A stretch of DNA of 64,000 nucleotides from an uncultured Saprospiraceae bacterium (GCA_938016265.1 CALLWB010000003.1:57712-121711); one strand, 5' to 3'; shown: positions 35,434 through 44,380, counted from the stretch's first letter. The notes: generated by a model from the letters alone, not told the origin. A program made the numbers and translations.

Positions 35434-36159
35434 ATGAACAGATTTTTGTTAGTATTTATGTCCTTTTGCGTAGTAGGTATTTTGGCCTCCTGCAATAAGA
35501 AGGAAGATTTGACAACAGATGAACTATTGATATTGGAAATCAAAGATTCTTCCAACAAACTCGAAGTAGAAAACGCGGAAATTCCGACTAGTATCAAGGA
35601 AGAAACTGATAAAGAATATTTTGAAACCTATATTGATGTTGCTTCTCACGTTGAGCGAAAGGGGTATGAATTGACCATGGGTAGCAATGATTTGGCTTAC
35701 TTCACGGAAGATGGTAGAAGACTGAAATGGCGCAAGAAAAAGAAAGGTAAAGGATGCGATGCCACCATAGTAGAAGTAGCAGATTTGCCACAAACGATCC
35801 AGGATTATGTTTCACTCAATTATCCGGGGTCAGTCAATCTTGGCGCAAAAAAGTTGGATGATGGGACGTATCTTGTCGGCCTTGATACCAAGGAGGTTTT
35901 AGTTTTTAAAGCAGATGGTACTTTTGTTAAGGCAACCGATTGTATACATCATTGTGGGGATGGAAAAGATATGGGAGATACGATCGAGACAGCAGACTTA
36001 CCGACCACGATTCAGACATATGTAGGGACCAATTATCCAAATGCAGTGATCCGTGTTTCATTTTTGAAGGATGGAGAATACATTGTAGTTATTACAGAAA
36101 ACAACGACAAAATTGTACTTGGGTTTGATGCGAATGGCGCTCTGCTCTTTACCAAATAG
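35434..36159 (+). CDS. Lipoprotein with two PepSY-like (DUF2874-type) domains
   Basis: A 241-aa lipoprotein: signal peptide with lipobox GILASC (Cys20), followed by NKKED. A polar segment follows, then two tandem PepSY-like repeats, each with LP-TIQ-YV--NYP, a short strand, DGTY/DGEY-V and a FxADG/FDANG end (about 108-163 and 184-241). The family (BLIP/PepSY-like) is often secreted and binds partner enzymes, though function is largely unknown. A terminator closes the gene. Upstream is a copy of the same promoter motif as that of the ECF operon, so it is a likely regulon member of the neighbouring sigma factor. Confidence 0.82.
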   Translation: MNRFLLVFMSFCVVGILASCNKKEDLTTDELLILEIKDSSNKLEVENAEIPTSIKEETDKEYFETYIDVASHVERKGYELTMGSNDLAYFTEDGRRLKWRKKKKGKGCDATIVEVADLPQTIQDYVSLNYPGSVNLGAKKLDDGTYLVGLDTKEVLVFKADGTFVKATDCIHHCGDGKDMGDTIETADLPTTIQTYVGTNYPNAVIRVSFLKDGEYIVVITENNDKIVLGFDANGALLFTK

Positions 36160-36177
36160 AATAAACGAAAAAATAAT

Positions 36178-36211
36178 AGCCCTGTTCACGCTTGTGGATA
36201 GGGCTTTTTTT
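36178..36211 (+). terminator. Rho-independent terminator after the PepSY-like lipoprotein
   Basis: A 12-bp stem AGCCCTGTTCAC/GTGGATAGGGCT with a GCTT tetraloop and a run of T, starting 19 nt after the stop. Confidence 0.88.
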
Positions 36212-36324
36212 ATGGAATGTGACGAGTTACAACAGATGGCAATCTTCTCGCAATGGTTTTGCTACCCAACGAAAGAAGGAAAACTGCACGCTCTTGCTAT
36301 TTACAAGTTCGTGTATATAAATAA

Positions 36325-36361
36325 AGCGCTGTACCTTTTCAGATACAACGCGCTCTTTTTT
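36325..36361. terminator. Second hairpin with T run, possibly bidirectional
   Basis: AGCGCTGTA pairs with TACA-(AC)-GCGCT (a 2-nt bulge) and is followed by CTTTTTT on plus; on minus it reads into TTTATTTATAT. It may terminate read-through of the lipoprotein gene and also the minus-strand gene that ends at 36459. Confidence 0.55.
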
Positions 36362-36458
36362 ATATATGCTATTCTTTTTCTTTTCCTTGAGTTCTTAAGT
36401 GCCGACTATCTGAGTAACTTCTTATAACTTAACGCACTTCATAACTCAATAGCTAGGC

Positions 36459-37775
36459 TTATTGGCCACAAAATTGACCGCCTTCATTGTTTGTGAAGGT
36501 ATTGTTTGATTCCTCAATAAGCGCATTTTCTCCTTGGGTTTGGTGGGTTGCGAAAGCACAGCCATCACTATCTGCTATTGTCGAATTGTAGATGTTTAGT
36601 TTGGCCGCATGCACACCAATATTTCCTCTAACAGGTAGTAGCTGGTCATCAAAGGCCGCACTGCCGCCATGTTTGACGGTGACGTATTTTAACTGACTAG
36701 TTTCTCTGGATTGTTCCAGGAAAATGCCTTTCCAAAACCCTTTTTCTGCTTGTTTGCCTTGAAAGGTGATTTTTTTATACGCTTCTCCAATGGCAGTGAT
36801 CCTCCCGACATCTGCTTTTACTCTTAGGCTTGCTCCTTCACCGAAACGAAAATTTACGCCGGGTTTGATTTCTAGATTGGTCGTGATTAGTAGCTCTGCA
36901 GGAATAGTCGGATCTTCATTCTCAATCAGATAACTGGCAGAACCGTCATTTGTTAGTGTTTCCCAGGGAGCTGGGCAAGGGCCGTCTTCCAGCGTGGACG
37001 ATCTGACAAGCACACCATTATGTCCATTTCTGGCAAATTCTTCATTGATGCCAATCGCATGGATCTGGTCTGCTGTTGTTGAAATTGCTGCTTTTGCTAT
37101 GTCTGTAAATTGACTTTCGATTATGTATAATAACCGAGCAGAGTTGCTAGTCCTAATACCATATCCTGCTGAATGTTTTAGGGTAGAATTCATGAAAGAA
37201 AAATCTCCCTCGGTATTGATTGCAGCAGCATTGGGATCTTGCCCTAGCAATGCTCCACCTGCATATTCTACAATAGAATAGCCTAAAATAACTCTACTTC
37301 CGGGATGGCCAATTATTCCTATCCAATTTCCAGCTGTTTTTTCTGTACTGGTCAACCTTATGGGGCTTTGGTCAAAATTTCTACAATAGAGCACGCCATT
37401 TTCTTGAACATCGATGGATGCGTTTTTTGCAAACTCGATCACAACGCCTGATTCCAACGTTAGTGTTGCATGTATCTCCCAGGATGGAAGGGTTACTCTA
37501 TAATCAACCCTATTTGGGTCGGCGTGTATATCTCCTAAGGTAGTATTTGTAACGACATGTTCGGTAATGTCCTGAGTTTCTGTATAGATGGGGGCAGATG
37601 GTTGTATGGGTTGTCCTGTTGGATCTGTTTGCACAGCATCTGGGTCGTAATTGTCAGGATAAATTGTTTCTTTTTTATCACATCCTGAAAAGGTGATTAT
37701 CAACAAAAAGAAAAGCAATCCAATGATCCGATTTTTGGAAATTTGAAGACCATTATTTTGATGGGAATTATTCAT
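36459..37775 (-). CDS. Beta-helix-like lipoprotein
   Basis: 438 aa. N-terminal signal with lipobox TFSGC (Cys32) followed by DKKET. After a ~60-residue Pro/Thr-rich linker, the chain has regular short strands with Asn/Asp/Gly turns (ATLTLESGVVIEFAKNASIDV, SRVILGYSIVEYAGGA, NIGVHAAKLNIYNSTIADSDGCAFAT), consistent with a right-handed parallel beta-helix, and a second run from about 285 (LEIKPGVNFRFGEGASLRV). No catalytic motif is recognised. Probably cell-surface glycan- or matrix-associated. It lies downstream of the lipoprotein gene but on the opposite strand. Confidence 0.7.
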   Translation of the reverse strand: MNNSHQNNGLQISKNRIIGLLFFLLIITFSGCDKKETIYPDNYDPDAVQTDPTGQPIQPSAPIYTETQDITEHVVTNTTLGDIHADPNRVDYRVTLPSWEIHATLTLESGVVIEFAKNASIDVQENGVLYCRNFDQSPIRLTSTEKTAGNWIGIIGHPGSRVILGYSIVEYAGGALLGQDPNAAAINTEGDFSFMNSTLKHSAGYGIRTSNSARLLYIIESQFTDIAKAAISTTADQIHAIGINEEFARNGHNGVLVRSSTLEDGPCPAPWETLTNDGSASYLIENEDPTIPAELLITTNLEIKPGVNFRFGEGASLRVKADVGRITAIGEAYKKITFQGKQAEKGFWKGIFLEQSRETSQLKYVTVKHGGSAAFDDQLLPVRGNIGVHAAKLNIYNSTIADSDGCAFATHQTQGENALIEESNNTFTNNEGGQFCGQ

Positions 37776-37982
37776 AATAAATGTTTTTTGAAGGATTTTA
37801 AATCGTAATTCTGATGCTCTTGCCTATTAGTAGCCAATTTTTTAAAAAATGTAACTAATTATAATTAGAATAAAGATGTGGTATTTGTGATTGGAATACA
37901 AAATGCTGGAGAAGATTTCCAAAATTTAGTAAATATGTCCTGGTGGGAATAGTGTCACCGATAATATTGAATAGGCATACAA

Positions 37983-38013
37983 AACAGACGGTCTGCTGAG
38001 GAGACCGCCTGTT
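37983..38013 (-). terminator. Terminator beyond the decayed fibre paralogue
   Basis: AACAG-A-CGGTCT pairs with AGACCG-C-CTGTT around a 7-nt loop; on minus it reads into TTTTGTATG. It lies 15 nt after the fragment's stop and is a survivor of the original gene end. Confidence 0.65.
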
Positions 38014-38027
38014 TGATAGTTGGAATT

Positions 38028-38550
38028 TTATTTTTGAGAACCTTGTATAGCTGTGTTGTTGACTTCAATAGTCTGCGTTTTAAGAAGTTTCATAATTTCA
38101 TTTAGTCGATGGTTTATAACTTCGAGCTCTTCCTTCAATTCCTGATTTTCCTGTTTCAGCGTTTCATTCGTTTCAGAAAGGGTGGTGATTTGTTCTTGTT
38201 GCTCTTGAGTTGCACTAATCAAAACAGTATTCAACACATCCACAAATGGAGGAGTACCTGAGTGAACAATAGGTTTGCCAGGCTGCTGTTTGAAATACAT
38301 TAATGCAGTCTTCGTCTAAATTAAAAATTACTAGTCCTTCTGTTGGAGAGACTATTGCATTTCTTTCAGCATTGGTTAGTTTTGGAGGTAGAAATCCTTT
38401 TGTTTTGCTAAATACTTCTAGGACCGCAGACGGGTGTGCAGGAGTGAAAGAGCTAGTATCTGATGCTATTTTTACTTGAGCAAAGGCAGATAGAGGGATT
38501 AAAAGAAATAGAATAAATTGAATTGAGAATCTTAAGGGTAGGTTCTTCAT
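38028..38550 (-). pseudogene. Decayed, internally deleted paralogue of the collagen/S74 fibre gene
   Basis: From the ATG at 38550 the protein copies the fibre gene N-terminus: signal peptide, QVKIASDTSSFTPAHPSAVLEVFS, KGFLPPKLTNAERNAI, GLVIFNLDEDCINVFQ and WQTYCSLRYSSICGCVEY. Homology stops at about 38230, where the frame reaches a stop soon after. In another frame (38028-38300) the end of the fibre gene resumes: a FVDVLNTVLISATQEQQEQI-type segment and a long Leu/Glu heptad coiled coil. Everything between (collagen, middle repeats, most of S74) is gone. One or two short peptides could still be made, but a functional fibre cannot. Confidence 0.8.
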
Positions 38551-38583
38551 AATATGTAGATTTGGTGTAGAGCAACTAAAGGT

Positions 38584-38595
38584 AGCCATGTCACA
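38584..38595 (-). repeat. Shared leader motif, decayed paralogue copy
   Basis: AGCCATGTCACA on plus, identical to 31601-31612 before the intact fibre gene. It shows that the duplication included the leader region. Confidence 0.6.
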
Positions 38596-38986
38596 TGTTT
38601 TTGAATTTATTCCGTTAATAATGAGGGACTTACCTGTGTCTACTAAAGATAATTAATAAAAATTAAAAAAGTTAGAATAACAGAAAGCAAACCTTGAAAG
38701 AGAAGAAAGAAACGATGAAGTAACTTGTTGATTAGCATGTAGTTTTAATAAGTTGGTGTGGATTTTTTGTGTTTAAAGTGGGTTAATGAAGTGGGTGGGG
38801 TGTGAAGGGTAGTGTCAATAGTAGGGACTATTCGTAAGGAAGGAAAGACAAAAAACAATTGATAGTACTCAGTTGCTCACTCACCTGTACTTTTTAAAAG
38901 TTTATTAGACCATGAGAATAGAAACGCTTTCTAATCAGCTTCTCAAAAAGAAGTTGACTAATTGAGAAGAACCGACCAAAAAGCAG

Positions 38987-38994
38987 TAAATTTG
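38987..38994 (+). promoter_or_regulatory. -7 promoter element of the radical SAM gene
   Basis: TAAATTTG matches TAnnTTTG 29 nt before the ATG at 39024, with an ATTG (38961-38964) 22 nt upstream as a weak -33. Confidence 0.45.
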
Positions 38995-39023
38995 ATGGCA
39001 ATTTGCACTAACAAACTAGCAGA

Positions 39024-40046
39024 ATGGCTCTTTATATCAAGGACAGTCTAAATTTCGCGTCTAAAATACGGCCCCACCGAATTTGGAATGCAATAAAGGT
39101 GATCAGCTCCTTTTATGTGACGAAGTGGACAAAAAAACCGGTGCAGTGGGGGCTACCTTTCACGATTTCTGTGGAACCAACCACTGCCTGCAATCTTCGC
39201 TGCCCAGAATGTCCTAGTGGACTCCGTGCCTTCACCCGCCCAACTGGCAACTTAAAAGAAAACTTTTTTAGAGAAACCATTGATGAGATGTACAGGGAGC
39301 TGTTGTATCTCATTTTTTACTTTCAGGGAGAACCTTATATCAATCCTAAGTTTCTTGATATGGTGAAGTATGCACACGACAAAGGCATTTACACTATCAC
39401 TTCTACCAATGGCCATTTCTTAAGTGAAGAAAACGCAAAGAAAACTATTGAGTCTGGCCTGGATAGAATGATCATTTCGGTAGACGGAACTACTCAAGAG
39501 GTGTATGAAAACTACAGAAAGGCCGGAAAATTGGAGAATGTTCTGCAAGGAGCACGCAATGTTGTAAAATGGAAAAAGAAATTAAATTCAAGCACACCAC
39601 ATATTATTTTTCAGTTTTTAGTAGTCAAACCCAACGAGCATCAGATACCAGAGGTCTACCGCCTTGCTGAAGAGATCGGCGTGGATGAGGTAAAACTGAA
39701 AACAGCCCAGGTGTACGATTATGAATCTGGTAACGATCTTATTCCAACCATCGAAAAATATGCTCGGTATAAGGAGATGGAAGATGGAAAGTGGGTGGTC
39801 AAAAATGAATTGCTCAATCATTGTTGGAAATTATGGCATTCTTGCGTGATTACCTGGGATGGGATGGTGGTTCCTTGTTGCTTTGACAAAGATGCTGAGC
39901 ACCGCCTTGGAGATCTCAAAAAAACAACGTTTAAGGAACTGTGGTTTGGGGAAGACTATCAAAACTTCAGGAAGCAGCTGCTAATGGGACGCGATCAGAT
40001 TGATATTTGTACCAATTGTACAGAAGGATGCAAGGTCTGGGCGTGA
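39024..40046 (+). CDS. Radical SAM/SPASM domain protein
   Basis: 340 aa. The [4Fe-4S]/SAM-binding triad C56-x3-C60-x2-C63 (TTACNLRCPECPSG) sits at the start of a TIM-barrel half (IFYFQGEPYINPKFL, MIISVDGTTQEVYENYRKAG, FQFLVVKPNEHQI). The C-terminal SPASM-type segment has further Cys residues (about C277, C283, VVPCCFDKDAEHRLGD, CTNCTEGCK) binding auxiliary clusters, so it probably acts on a large substrate or peptide. No obvious peptide precursor gene is adjacent and no maturation cluster is seen. The reaction cannot be assigned. Confidence 0.88.
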   Translation: MALYIKDSLNFASKIRPHRIWNAIKVISSFYVTKWTKKPVQWGLPFTISVEPTTACNLRCPECPSGLRAFTRPTGNLKENFFRETIDEMYRELLYLIFYFQGEPYINPKFLDMVKYAHDKGIYTITSTNGHFLSEENAKKTIESGLDRMIISVDGTTQEVYENYRKAGKLENVLQGARNVVKWKKKLNSSTPHIIFQFLVVKPNEHQIPEVYRLAEEIGVDEVKLKTAQVYDYESGNDLIPTIEKYARYKEMEDGKWVVKNELLNHCWKLWHSCVITWDGMVVPCCFDKDAEHRLGDLKKTTFKELWFGEDYQNFRKQLLMGRDQIDICTNCTEGCKVWA

Positions 40047-40158
40047 TAGGTAGAGAGTATGAATGCGATCTGTTATAACAAGCTATTGCTTTTGCATAAG
40101 AACCCACGTCAACCTATTAAATAAACGCTGCGTTTCCAGTCCTTGTTTGATAAATAAA

Positions 40159-40518
40159 CTATTGTTCAAGAATGCGACGAATTCGCAAGATCAGTTCATT
40201 AGGGATGAATGGCTTTGTGATAAAGTCATTTGCTCCAAGCTTAAATGCATTGAGCACCACATCGTCATGTTCAAGCGCAGAAATAATTATGATAGGGGTG
40301 TCTCTTTTCAAATCCTTTCGTATGAATTCAATCAACTCCAAACCAGTGACATGCGGCATAAGAATATCCGCAATGATCAAGTCGGGCTTATTTTCGACTA
40401 TTTTGTCTTTTGCTACCCTGCCATCTTCCGCTTTAATTACTTCAAAACCATGCTTTCGCAGTCTGAATTCAAGCGCAGTGAGCATGATTTCTTCGTCTTC
40501 ACAAATTAAGATCGTCAT
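40159..40518 (-). CDS. Single-domain response regulator (CheY-like receiver)
   Basis: A 119-aa stand-alone receiver: acidic pocket CEDEE (D8/E9), phosphoacceptor D51 in LIIADILMPHVTGLELI, Ser in IISALE (about 80) and the Lys in FITKPF (about 102). No output domain is attached. It is separated by a 456-bp gap from the large hybrid kinase on the same strand downstream in genome order and could be its phospho-relay partner, but this is inference. Confidence 0.9.
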   Translation of the reverse strand: MTILICEDEEIMLTALEFRLRKHGFEVIKAEDGRVAKDKIVENKPDLIIADILMPHVTGLELIEFIRKDLKRDTPIIIISALEHDDVVLNAFKLGANDFITKPFIPNELILRIRRILEQ

Positions 40519-40585
40519 ATAGTAATACGATGAGGTATACCCGAGTTAAGAAAATAGTTAATGATATAAGTTTTGGTTTCTTTCC

Positions 40586-40593
40586 CAAAGATA
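40586..40593 (-). promoter_or_regulatory. -7 promoter element of the response regulator
   Basis: Minus strand TATCTTTG (plus CAAAGATA) matches the consensus 68 nt upstream of the ATG at 40518. Confidence 0.45.
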
Positions 40594-40912
40594 AAAATTC
40601 CTAGAAATAAAACACCTTAATATACGACAAAAGATGAAAGCCCTATTCAATTTTAATATTTATATGCATTTCTGACAGGACAATGATAAAGTGTTGATTT
40701 TCTTGTTGTTGTAGAGGGGCTGGGTTGTGGACAGCGCAAAGTTTTTTTCAGGGGATATTTTTAGGTGGCATAAAGAGCAAACTATTAAGCGTTAATGAAT
40801 ATGAAGTTAGCTTAATGTTTTAAAAAGAATATTGATTTTTTTGTTTGGTTTAAGTCAACTTATCGATTATTGTACTAGAATTCAATGATTCGTCTATCGG
40901 GTACGAAAACCC

Positions 40913-40951
40913 AAAGTGGGTTAGGTGCATATTTAGCTCCTGACCCACTTT
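40913..40951 (-). terminator. Terminator of the hybrid histidine kinase gene
   Basis: A 13-bp stem AAAGTGGGTTAGG/CCTGACCCACTTT (one G-U pair) with a 13-nt loop lies about 25 nt beyond the minus-strand stop; only a short T run (GGGTTTTC) follows on minus, and TTTTATATTTTG on plus. Confidence 0.65.
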
Positions 40952-40974
40952 TATATTTTGAATGGTGCGTGCTA

Positions 40975-43716
40975 CTAAACAGCACCCGATTTTAGTTGAG
41001 AAAATTCGACCTTTAGTTCTTGTACCGCTTCTTGCAAATAGTGGTCTACTTGATGGACTAAATTAGGAATGGTATCGCTGATATCTTCATCTGAAATATC
41101 TCCCGATTGCCATTCAAACAATTTGCTGTCGATCAATACGTTCGTGTCGATCAGTTTTTTGTATCCGATGTATGGAAAGCTGGTTTTCATTTTATGGCTG
41201 ACCAGTTTTACCTCTTCCCAGTTTTTTTCTTTGGTAAAGGATTTCATCCGCTCCACTTCTTTTGCTGGGTCAGAAAGTAACATTTCGAGGAGGACACCTT
41301 TCATATCCAGATCGCCATCGGACATTAACTCTAAGTAACTTAAATCTATGAACTGATAATTTTGTTGATCTATTCCCATAAGTGTTTCGTTTTGTTTTGT
41401 AGATTGAAATTCCTTGCTCTTTACATATTTGGTGATGACACTAAATAATTCTGCTGGTTGAAAGGGTTTGAGCACACAATCATCCATGTCGAATTCTATA
41501 AATTTTTGGTCTGTTTTGATATGAACATGCGCAGTCATTGCAATGATAGGGATACTGCGTTTTGGTTCTGGAAAATGATTTCGAATATGTTTGGTGGCTT
41601 CTTCTCCATCCATGATCGGCATCTGAATGTCCATCAATATTAAGTCGTAGTCATTTTCATTGAACTTGTTTATTGCAATTTGACCATTGTCGGCGACTTC
41701 CACACTGACGTGGGGCCATTGTTTGATGATGGTGTTTCTGGCAACAGTTTGGTTGATGGTATTATCTTCCACTACCAAAATATTGACTTTTTGGTCATCT
41801 GGAATGAAAAAATCCTCTTCCACTTTTACCGGTTCAATAGTTGACTGGTTTGTGGTGTTTTTCAACGATAACTCAAAACCGAAAACGGACCCTTTTCCTA
41901 ATTCACTACTCACATAAATTCTTCCCCCCTGGAGTTCTACAAATCTTTTGACGATGGACAGCCCGAGTCCAGTTCCTTCATAAAGCTTTTCCTTGTTGCT
42001 AGCGACTCTTGTAAAGGGTTCGAAAATAACGTCCAACTGGTCTTCCGTCATTCCGATACCGCTATCTTTTACTTCAAAGCGGAGTTTGGTCTCTTCTTCC
42101 GTTTCCTCTAGTTTATTTACGGTCAATGAAATTGTTCCTTGCTCCGTAAATTTTACCGCGTTGCTTGTTAAATTGAGCAGTATTTGGTTTAAACGCAGAT
42201 GGTCTCCTATAAAGTTGGTCTTCACATCGTCTGCAATGTGAACATCAAATTTCAAATTTTTCTTTTTAGACTGAATATCAATACGAATAGATTTGTGTAG
42301 TGTATTGATGATATGCTTCAAATTGAATTCTGCCGACTCAAACTCTATCTCGTCGTATTCGCTTTTAGCGATATCTAAAATATCATTGATGATACCCAAC
42401 AAATATTCGGAAGAATCCTGAATGAAATTTACATACTCTAGTTGCTTAGGGTAGAGTTTTTCCTTCAGAAGTAAGTTACTCATGCCCATGATCCCATTCA
42501 TTGGTGTGCGCATTTCGTGGCTCACATTGGCTAAGAATTTTTCCTTAAGTCTTGCAGAATGTTCCGCAATTTCTTTATCCTTTCTCAGCTGCTCTGCCTG
42601 CATTCGGTCAGTGATGTCTCTTACAATACCATGGTATCCAGTAAATTCTTCACTAATGGTCATGGAGGCGGTTACCAAACAATTTCTTACATCCCCGTTT
42701 TTTTGCACAAAATCAATGCGGAAATCCTTCACAGAACCCTCCTTTTCCATCTTTTCGTCAAACTTTTCTCGTTCCGACTTATCCAAATACAATTGTTTCG
42801 TATCCATTTTTCGGAGTTCGTCCTCTGTATATCCAAATAGATCGACGGTCGCAGTATTGAAATCTACCAATTCACCGGATTTTCGTCGTACAAAAATGGC
42901 ATCTTTTGATTGGTTGAAAATACTTTCGTAACGCGCTTTCCCTTTTAATATCTCTTCGTCAGCAAGTTTTCGTTCTGTGATGTCCTGAACGACTCCTGAA
43001 ATCCTCATTACCTTTCCTTCAATAATTTGAACGGGGCGGGCCAAAACGGAGATATACCGATTGCTGTCGTCTCTTCTTATAATGCGTAGATCTTGGCTTA
43101 CCTCTTTCTGAGTATGTAGTTTCTGAAGGATTTGTTTTACAAATCCAACATCATCAGGATGAATGAAGCTCATCGCCAAATCATAATTGACGATAGATTC
43201 AGAAATTCCAAAAATCCGATAGACTTCGTCTGAAGCATCAAATACTTTTGATTGCAAATCCAATTCCCAGTGACCAATATGAGTGATTCGCTGCGCCTCC
43301 TCAAGGCGTTTTATGATTCGATTGCGCTCAATGGAGTATTTAAGCGTTTTGGAGAGTAGTTCAGGGTCAAATTCTCCCTTCACCAAATAGTCCTGTGCTC
43401 CTGTCTGCACTGCTCGTAGTCCAAGCGATTTATCGCTAAGTCCAGTAAGAACAATAACATTTTCTTCCGGGTAGGAAGCAAGTAGAGTCTCTAAAGTTTT
43501 GAAACCCCTGCTATCCGGCAGATGGATGTCAAGCAGTACTGCTGCAAATTCACCAGCAGAGAGCGCTTCCATACCATCCTTCAGATTAGAACAGTGAATG
43601 ATATTAAACTGAAACAGGTCCGACTCCTCTAGGTAAAGTTCTACCAGACGAGCATCGCCAGGATTGTCCTCTACCAGAAGGATTTTATTATAGGAATCAT
43701 GATTAATTTCTGACAT
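40975..43716 (-). CDS. Hybrid histidine kinase: receiver-PAS-PAS-HisKA-HATPase-receiver-HPt
   Basis: A 913-aa multi-domain sensor without membrane segments, so cytosolic. Order: REC (about 10-130; LLVEDNPGDARL, LLDIHLPDSRG), PAS (about 135-255) and second PAS (about 260-372, ending in VRDITDR), HisKA with H400 in NVSHEMRTPMNG, HATPase (about 500-620; N-box LTSNAVKF, GIGMTEDQ, GTGLGLSIVKRF), second REC (about 650-770; VVEDNTINQTVA, LILMDIQMPIMDG with the phosphoacceptor Asp near 697), and HPt with H841 in LVSHKMKTSFP. The phosphorelay H400-Asp-H841 and the leading REC suggest multi-step input integration. Partner output is unknown. Confidence 0.92.
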   Translation of the reverse strand: MSEINHDSYNKILLVEDNPGDARLVELYLEESDLFQFNIIHCSNLKDGMEALSAGEFAAVLLDIHLPDSRGFKTLETLLASYPEENVIVLTGLSDKSLGLRAVQTGAQDYLVKGEFDPELLSKTLKYSIERNRIIKRLEEAQRITHIGHWELDLQSKVFDASDEVYRIFGISESIVNYDLAMSFIHPDDVGFVKQILQKLHTQKEVSQDLRIIRRDDSNRYISVLARPVQIIEGKVMRISGVVQDITERKLADEEILKGKARYESIFNQSKDAIFVRRKSGELVDFNTATVDLFGYTEDELRKMDTKQLYLDKSEREKFDEKMEKEGSVKDFRIDFVQKNGDVRNCLVTASMTISEEFTGYHGIVRDITDRMQAEQLRKDKEIAEHSARLKEKFLANVSHEMRTPMNGIMGMSNLLLKEKLYPKQLEYVNFIQDSSEYLLGIINDILDIAKSEYDEIEFESAEFNLKHIINTLHKSIRIDIQSKKKNLKFDVHIADDVKTNFIGDHLRLNQILLNLTSNAVKFTEQGTISLTVNKLEETEEETKLRFEVKDSGIGMTEDQLDVIFEPFTRVASNKEKLYEGTGLGLSIVKRFVELQGGRIYVSSELGKGSVFGFELSLKNTTNQSTIEPVKVEEDFFIPDDQKVNILVVEDNTINQTVARNTIIKQWPHVSVEVADNGQIAINKFNENDYDLILMDIQMPIMDGEEATKHIRNHFPEPKRSIPIIAMTAHVHIKTDQKFIEFDMDDCVLKPFQPAELFSVITKYVKSKEFQSTKQNETLMGIDQQNYQFIDLSYLELMSDGDLDMKGVLLEMLLSDPAKEVERMKSFTKEKNWEEVKLVSHKMKTSFPYIGYKKLIDTNVLIDSKLFEWQSGDISDEDISDTIPNLVHQVDHYLQEAVQELKVEFSQLKSGAV

Positions 43717-43803
43717 CTGCTGCTAATTAGTTTGTTTTGAATAATGAAAAGTTATTCATCAAGTCATTTGAACATTTCCAGTAGAAGCTGATAATTCTGC
43801 ACT

Positions 43804-44172
43804 TTAGTTATTGAGCTCTCTTGAAGCATAGGGCGCAAAAATGAAATTTGCATCGTTATCTTCAACAACAAAAAGACATAAAAACTCATCTGGTGTCTTA
43901 TAAATCTTCTTGAAATCCTCCACTTTGGCATTTTCTATCAAATTCTTAGACACGAATTCTTCCAAAGTGGATGCATTGAAAGACCAATTACTTTCATATT
44001 TTTTTGGTTCTATCAGCGGAATACCCATGTTTACTGAATGTCTGTGAACAATAAATATAGGATATTTTGAAACATCTTCGTCGATGATCGTTGTAGAAGC
44101 TTGTTTTAAAACAGCAGAAAATTTCTTTAAATCCTTCCGCAAGGCTTCCAATAAATTTGATTCTTTTGACAT
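43804..44172 (-). CDS. Hypothetical protein
   Basis: 122 aa from the ATG at 44172; an upstream in-frame ATG (44205) would add 11 residues. Visible pattern: MSKESNLLEALRKDLKKF, then SKYPIFIVHRHSVNMGIPLI, ASTLEEFVSKNLI and TPDEFLCLFVVEDNDANFIFAP. It looks like a small soluble alpha/beta protein of unknown function, with no signal peptide. It stands between the kinase and rlmD. Confidence 0.7.
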   Translation of the reverse strand: MSKESNLLEALRKDLKKFSAVLKQASTTIIDEDVSKYPIFIVHRHSVNMGIPLIEPKKYESNWSFNASTLEEFVSKNLIENAKVEDFKKIYKTPDEFLCLFVVEDNDANFIFAPYASRELNN

Positions 44173-44380
44173 GTTTTTAAAGTTTAATCTGATAACTTCT
44201 GCCACAAAAAGAATTCATGACAGGGTATACGGTAGAAAATGGAAATTGTTTTATTAAAAAAGGAAAAATTTTGAATTATACAATTTTGAATTCCTTAGCA
44301 GTTGTTTTTGTCTGTAAATTGCTTAGGAAAAGCGATTTAAAAGCTGTTTGTCTGATTTTTGGGGACGTCTTTTTTAAACA

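Larger units (their letters stand above)
38551..39023. other. Intergenic region upstream of the radical SAM gene and of the decayed fibre copy
   Basis: 473 bp. The first ~110 bp match the leader of the intact fibre gene (AGCCATGTCACA at 38584-38595, AAGATAATTAATAAAAATTAAA near 38647). The remainder is AT-rich with a TAAATTTG promoter box at 38987. No ORF, hairpin terminator or other signal was recognised. Confidence 0.5.
40519..40974. other. Intergenic region between the response regulator and the hybrid kinase
   Basis: 456 bp. It holds a minus-strand TATCTTTG box (40586-40593) for the response regulator and a long hairpin near the kinase stop (40913-40951). No gene was recognised. Confidence 0.5.

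Noticed and set aside
36113..36427. A 104-aa ORF downstream of the PepSY-like lipoprotein
   Set aside because: It begins inside the lipoprotein gene, runs across two hairpin terminators and has no family resemblance.
28361..38589. Prophage origin of the S74/collagen proteins
   Set aside because: No capsid, terminase, integrase or lysis genes are near; the proteins carry bacterial signal peptides and lie among envelope genes.
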